This document shows positions 62,408-64,000 of a stretch of DNA of 64,000 nt, piece by piece. Position 1 is the first letter of the stretch. The number at the start of each line of letters is the position of its first letter. Source of the DNA: Acidisoma sp. L85 (GTDB lineage Bacteria > Pseudomonadota > Alphaproteobacteria > Acetobacterales > Acetobacteraceae); NCBI RefSeq assembly GCF_009765865.1, contig NZ_LMUQ01000048.1, forward strand, positions 1-64,000. The letters are read 5' to 3'. A program made the translations under genes and the position numbers. The notes under the pieces were generated by a model. It was not told the origin of the DNA. It saw nothing but the letters and a program-made list of their open reading frames with translations, and searched no databases.

Positions 62408-64000
62408 CTACAGGCCCGGAGCGGATTCGAATAGCTTTTGCCCCAGTCCGACCAGCGCAATCATCGTGCCGTCGGTCAATGTGATTTGGTCGCTGCCATT
62501 CGACAAGTGCTCCGACGCTATCGGATCGGAATCATAGCCACCGAAGTCGATTTGGTCGCCCTCTTTCATCCCTAGGATTACCTCCATGCCCCCTGCGTGC
62601 CCGGCGAGGAAGACGTAGGTATCCGGACCGGCCCCTCCGACTACTGTCGCGCTGCCAGTCCCGCCGATGACCGTGTCTGCTGCGTTATTCAGCCCGATCA
62701 GATCCGTGCCCCTGGCGCCGAGCGGGCTGGTGCTGAAGACTTCGGGCCCGACGCCGGTTTTCCCGTCTAGAACCGAGACTCCTATGCCGGCGATCAGCGT
62801 CGTGGAGCCGGTTCCCGCCGCGAAGGCCAAAAGGTTGTTGCCCCCGCCTATTGTGGAAGCTCCGTCGCCGGATCCGCCATGTAATGTGGCATTGCCCACC
62901 CCGCCGGCAAGAAAGGTGGGGGCCGAGCCGGTGCCTCCAAACATTGTGGAGCTGCCCGTTCCGCCGGTTACTGAGACCGCCCCAGACCCTCCGCGGAAGA
63001 ATAAGTCTGCGCCTTGCTGGTTATTGACAAGAGTCGGGCCGGAGCTCGCTATGATCGTGTTGCTCGCGTTCCCCACGACCGTCGTGCCGCCGGAGCCAGC
63101 GGAAATGGTATCGGCACCTCCAGCGACGATCAGGTCGTTCCCTGAGCCGCTGTAGAAGTCCGTCCCCGTTAGCAGGTCAGGTGCTAGATAGACGTTCAGG
63201 CTATCGCCACCACCCGTCACCGTGTCACTGCCCACGCTGTCGTAGACGGTCTGATATCCAGCGGGCACGGCCACATCGGAAGCCGCTCCAGCGACGATCA
63301 GTGTGCCGTTTGGCGTCGGCGCGGGGCTGGCGGGTGACGCGGTAAATGGCGTGACGACGATGACACCGTCGACGACATCGAAGGTAACGCTGTGGCCGAG
63401 AAACGCGTTGAGGCCGCTGTTAACGTAGCTCGCTCCATCGCCTGTAAGATTGGGTGGCGAGGTTTGCTCGCTTAACCGAACAAGCTGCGTACTGCCATTC
63501 GGTCCATCAGCGGTGAGCGTGAAGCTCGCATTGTCGGGGACAACCCCCGCCTGGAAGAACTGCTCGAGTGCGCCGTATTCGAAGGCCGTCCCGTAATGAA
63601 TATTGGTTTGCGGCGCGCCTGTATCCAATACTATGCCGGTATCGTAGGAGGTCGCGGTAGTGCCGTCGCTGACCGTAAGCGTGCCTTCGGCGACCTGTCC
63701 TGCTGCGCCGTTCAAGGAACTTGCTTGGATCAGTATCTGGGGATCCTTCGCTGTCGCTGCGATCTGCACGGCCGTCAACCCGATTTGTAGGTCGCCGATC
63801 GAGTACAGCACGCCGCTCGTGATTGGCCCGAGGCTTGCGAGGCTGTTCAGTGATACGATGAAACCGTTCGAATACGCGCCGCCGAACTGCTCGAGGACCG
63901 ATGACAAACCGTCCTTGATAGCCAGCGATGCGCCAAAGTCGCCGTAGAAGTTGCCGTATAGAGGCGGTGCGCCAGCGGCGACGGCGTTTTGATTCCAGCC
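62408..64000 (-). CDS. Glycine-rich RTX-like (hemolysin-type) surface protein, 5' end outside window
   Basis: The frame is open to the right edge, so the N-terminus is not in the window; a TTG at 63907 is not a real start. At least 530 residues are seen. The middle and end consist of degenerate RTX/adhesin repeats: SGSGNDLIVAGGADTISAGS, GGTTVVGNASNTIIASSG, TGGTGSSTMFGGTGSAPTFL, TVIGGTGSATVVGGAGPDTY, followed by the end domain MKEGDQIDFGGYDSDPIASE and a GTMIALVGLGQKLF tail. Few repeats keep the aspartates of a perfect GGxGxDxUx site. Such proteins are exported by type I secretion and sit at the cell surface. Confidence 0.8.
   Translation of the reverse strand, partial: GWNQNAVAAGAPPLYGNFYGDFGASLAIKDGLSSVLEQFGGAYSNGFIVSLNSLASLGPITSGVLYSIGDLQIGLTAVQIAATAKDPQILIQASSLNGAAGQVAEGTLTVSDGTTATSYDTGIVLDTGAPQTNIHYGTAFEYGALEQFFQAGVVPDNASFTLTADGPNGSTQLVRLSEQTSPPNLTGDGASYVNSGLNAFLGHSVTFDVVDGVIVVTPFTASPASPAPTPNGTLIVAGAASDVAVPAGYQTVYDSVGSDTVTGGGDSLNVYLAPDLLTGTDFYSGSGNDLIVAGGADTISAGSGGTTVVGNASNTIIASSGPTLVNNQQGADLFFRGGSGAVSVTGGTGSSTMFGGTGSAPTFLAGGVGNATLHGGSGDGASTIGGGNNLLAFAAGTGSTTLIAGIGVSVLDGKTGVGPEVFSTSPLGARGTDLIGLNNAADTVIGGTGSATVVGGAGPDTYVFLAGHAGGMEVILGMKEGDQIDFGGYDSDPIASEHLSNGSDQITLTDGTMIALVGLGQKLFESAPGL

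Noticed and set aside
62600-63240. CRISPR-like or tandem DNA repeat array
   Set aside because: The periodicity comes from glycine-rich protein repeats; spacing and sequence vary as in coding DNA.
63907-63909. Start of the RTX-like gene at this TTG
   Set aside because: The frame upstream stays open to the window edge with sensible residues (NFYGDFGASLAIKDG), so the gene begins outside the window.

Overview
The window is GC-rich and reads as a chromosomal segment of an alphaproteobacterium, most likely of the Hyphomicrobiales. The support is the set of families present (DUF1127 small protein, an EipB-like remnant, FadR-type GntR regulator, ECF sigma factor, CmcJ-like oxidoreductase) and a composite palindrome of the kind scattered through such genomes. 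No rRNA, tRNA, CRISPR array, transposase or integrase was recognised. The genus cannot be given from sequence alone.

Three complete ribose-type (RbsA/RbsC/RbsB-like) sugar ABC importers dominate the window, and each is genetically tied to a different beta-propeller protein. Importer 1 (9.9-13.7 kb) lies divergent from a GntR/FadR regulator and a GlcD-like FAD oxidase. It is followed by an LVIVD-repeat propeller, a NIPSNAP protein, an acetolactate-synthase-like ThDP enzyme and a divergent ArsR/NIPSNAP pair. Importer 2 (51.3-44.6 kb, minus strand) has one permease fused to an SMP-30/strictosidine-synthase-like propeller and a second propeller gene overlapping it. Importer 3 (55.8-61.5 kb) is preceded by a lactonase-family propeller and followed by a convergent short-chain dehydrogenase. 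Together they look like uptake plus early oxidation or hydrolysis of unknown sugars or sugar lactones.

Between them lie intact housekeeping or accessory genes: yghU, an AraC regulator, an ECF sigma factor, a YdeP-like molybdoenzyme, an alkyltransferase-like protein, nudK, a DeoR regulator, a 3-methyladenine glycosylase, a TetR/emrAB-like efflux unit, an AraC/MFS pair, two SDRs of one type, a CmcJ-like/PuuD-like pair, a peroxidase-related protein, a cystine-type tcyJLN importer and a cysteine hydrolase. The right edge is a 5'-incomplete glycine-rich RTX-like protein.

The other striking trait is decay. About twenty gene remnants occur: ScpA, two hydrolases, amidase, two MFS/ABC transport genes, aldo/keto reductase, threonine dehydratase, flavin reductase, LysR, TauD, LLM monooxygenase, MetI, EipB, an exonuclease/phosphatase, FGGY kinase, SorC, SDR and possibly pyrophosphatase. 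Many are joined at abrupt junctions with no insertion sequence. Some carry several premature stops and frameshifts. Regulatory DNA is visible as a perfect 18-bp inverted repeat between arsR and NIPSNAP, paired inverted sites at tetR/emrA, 10-bp direct repeats before deoR, and a palindrome plus 11-codon leader frame before importer 2.
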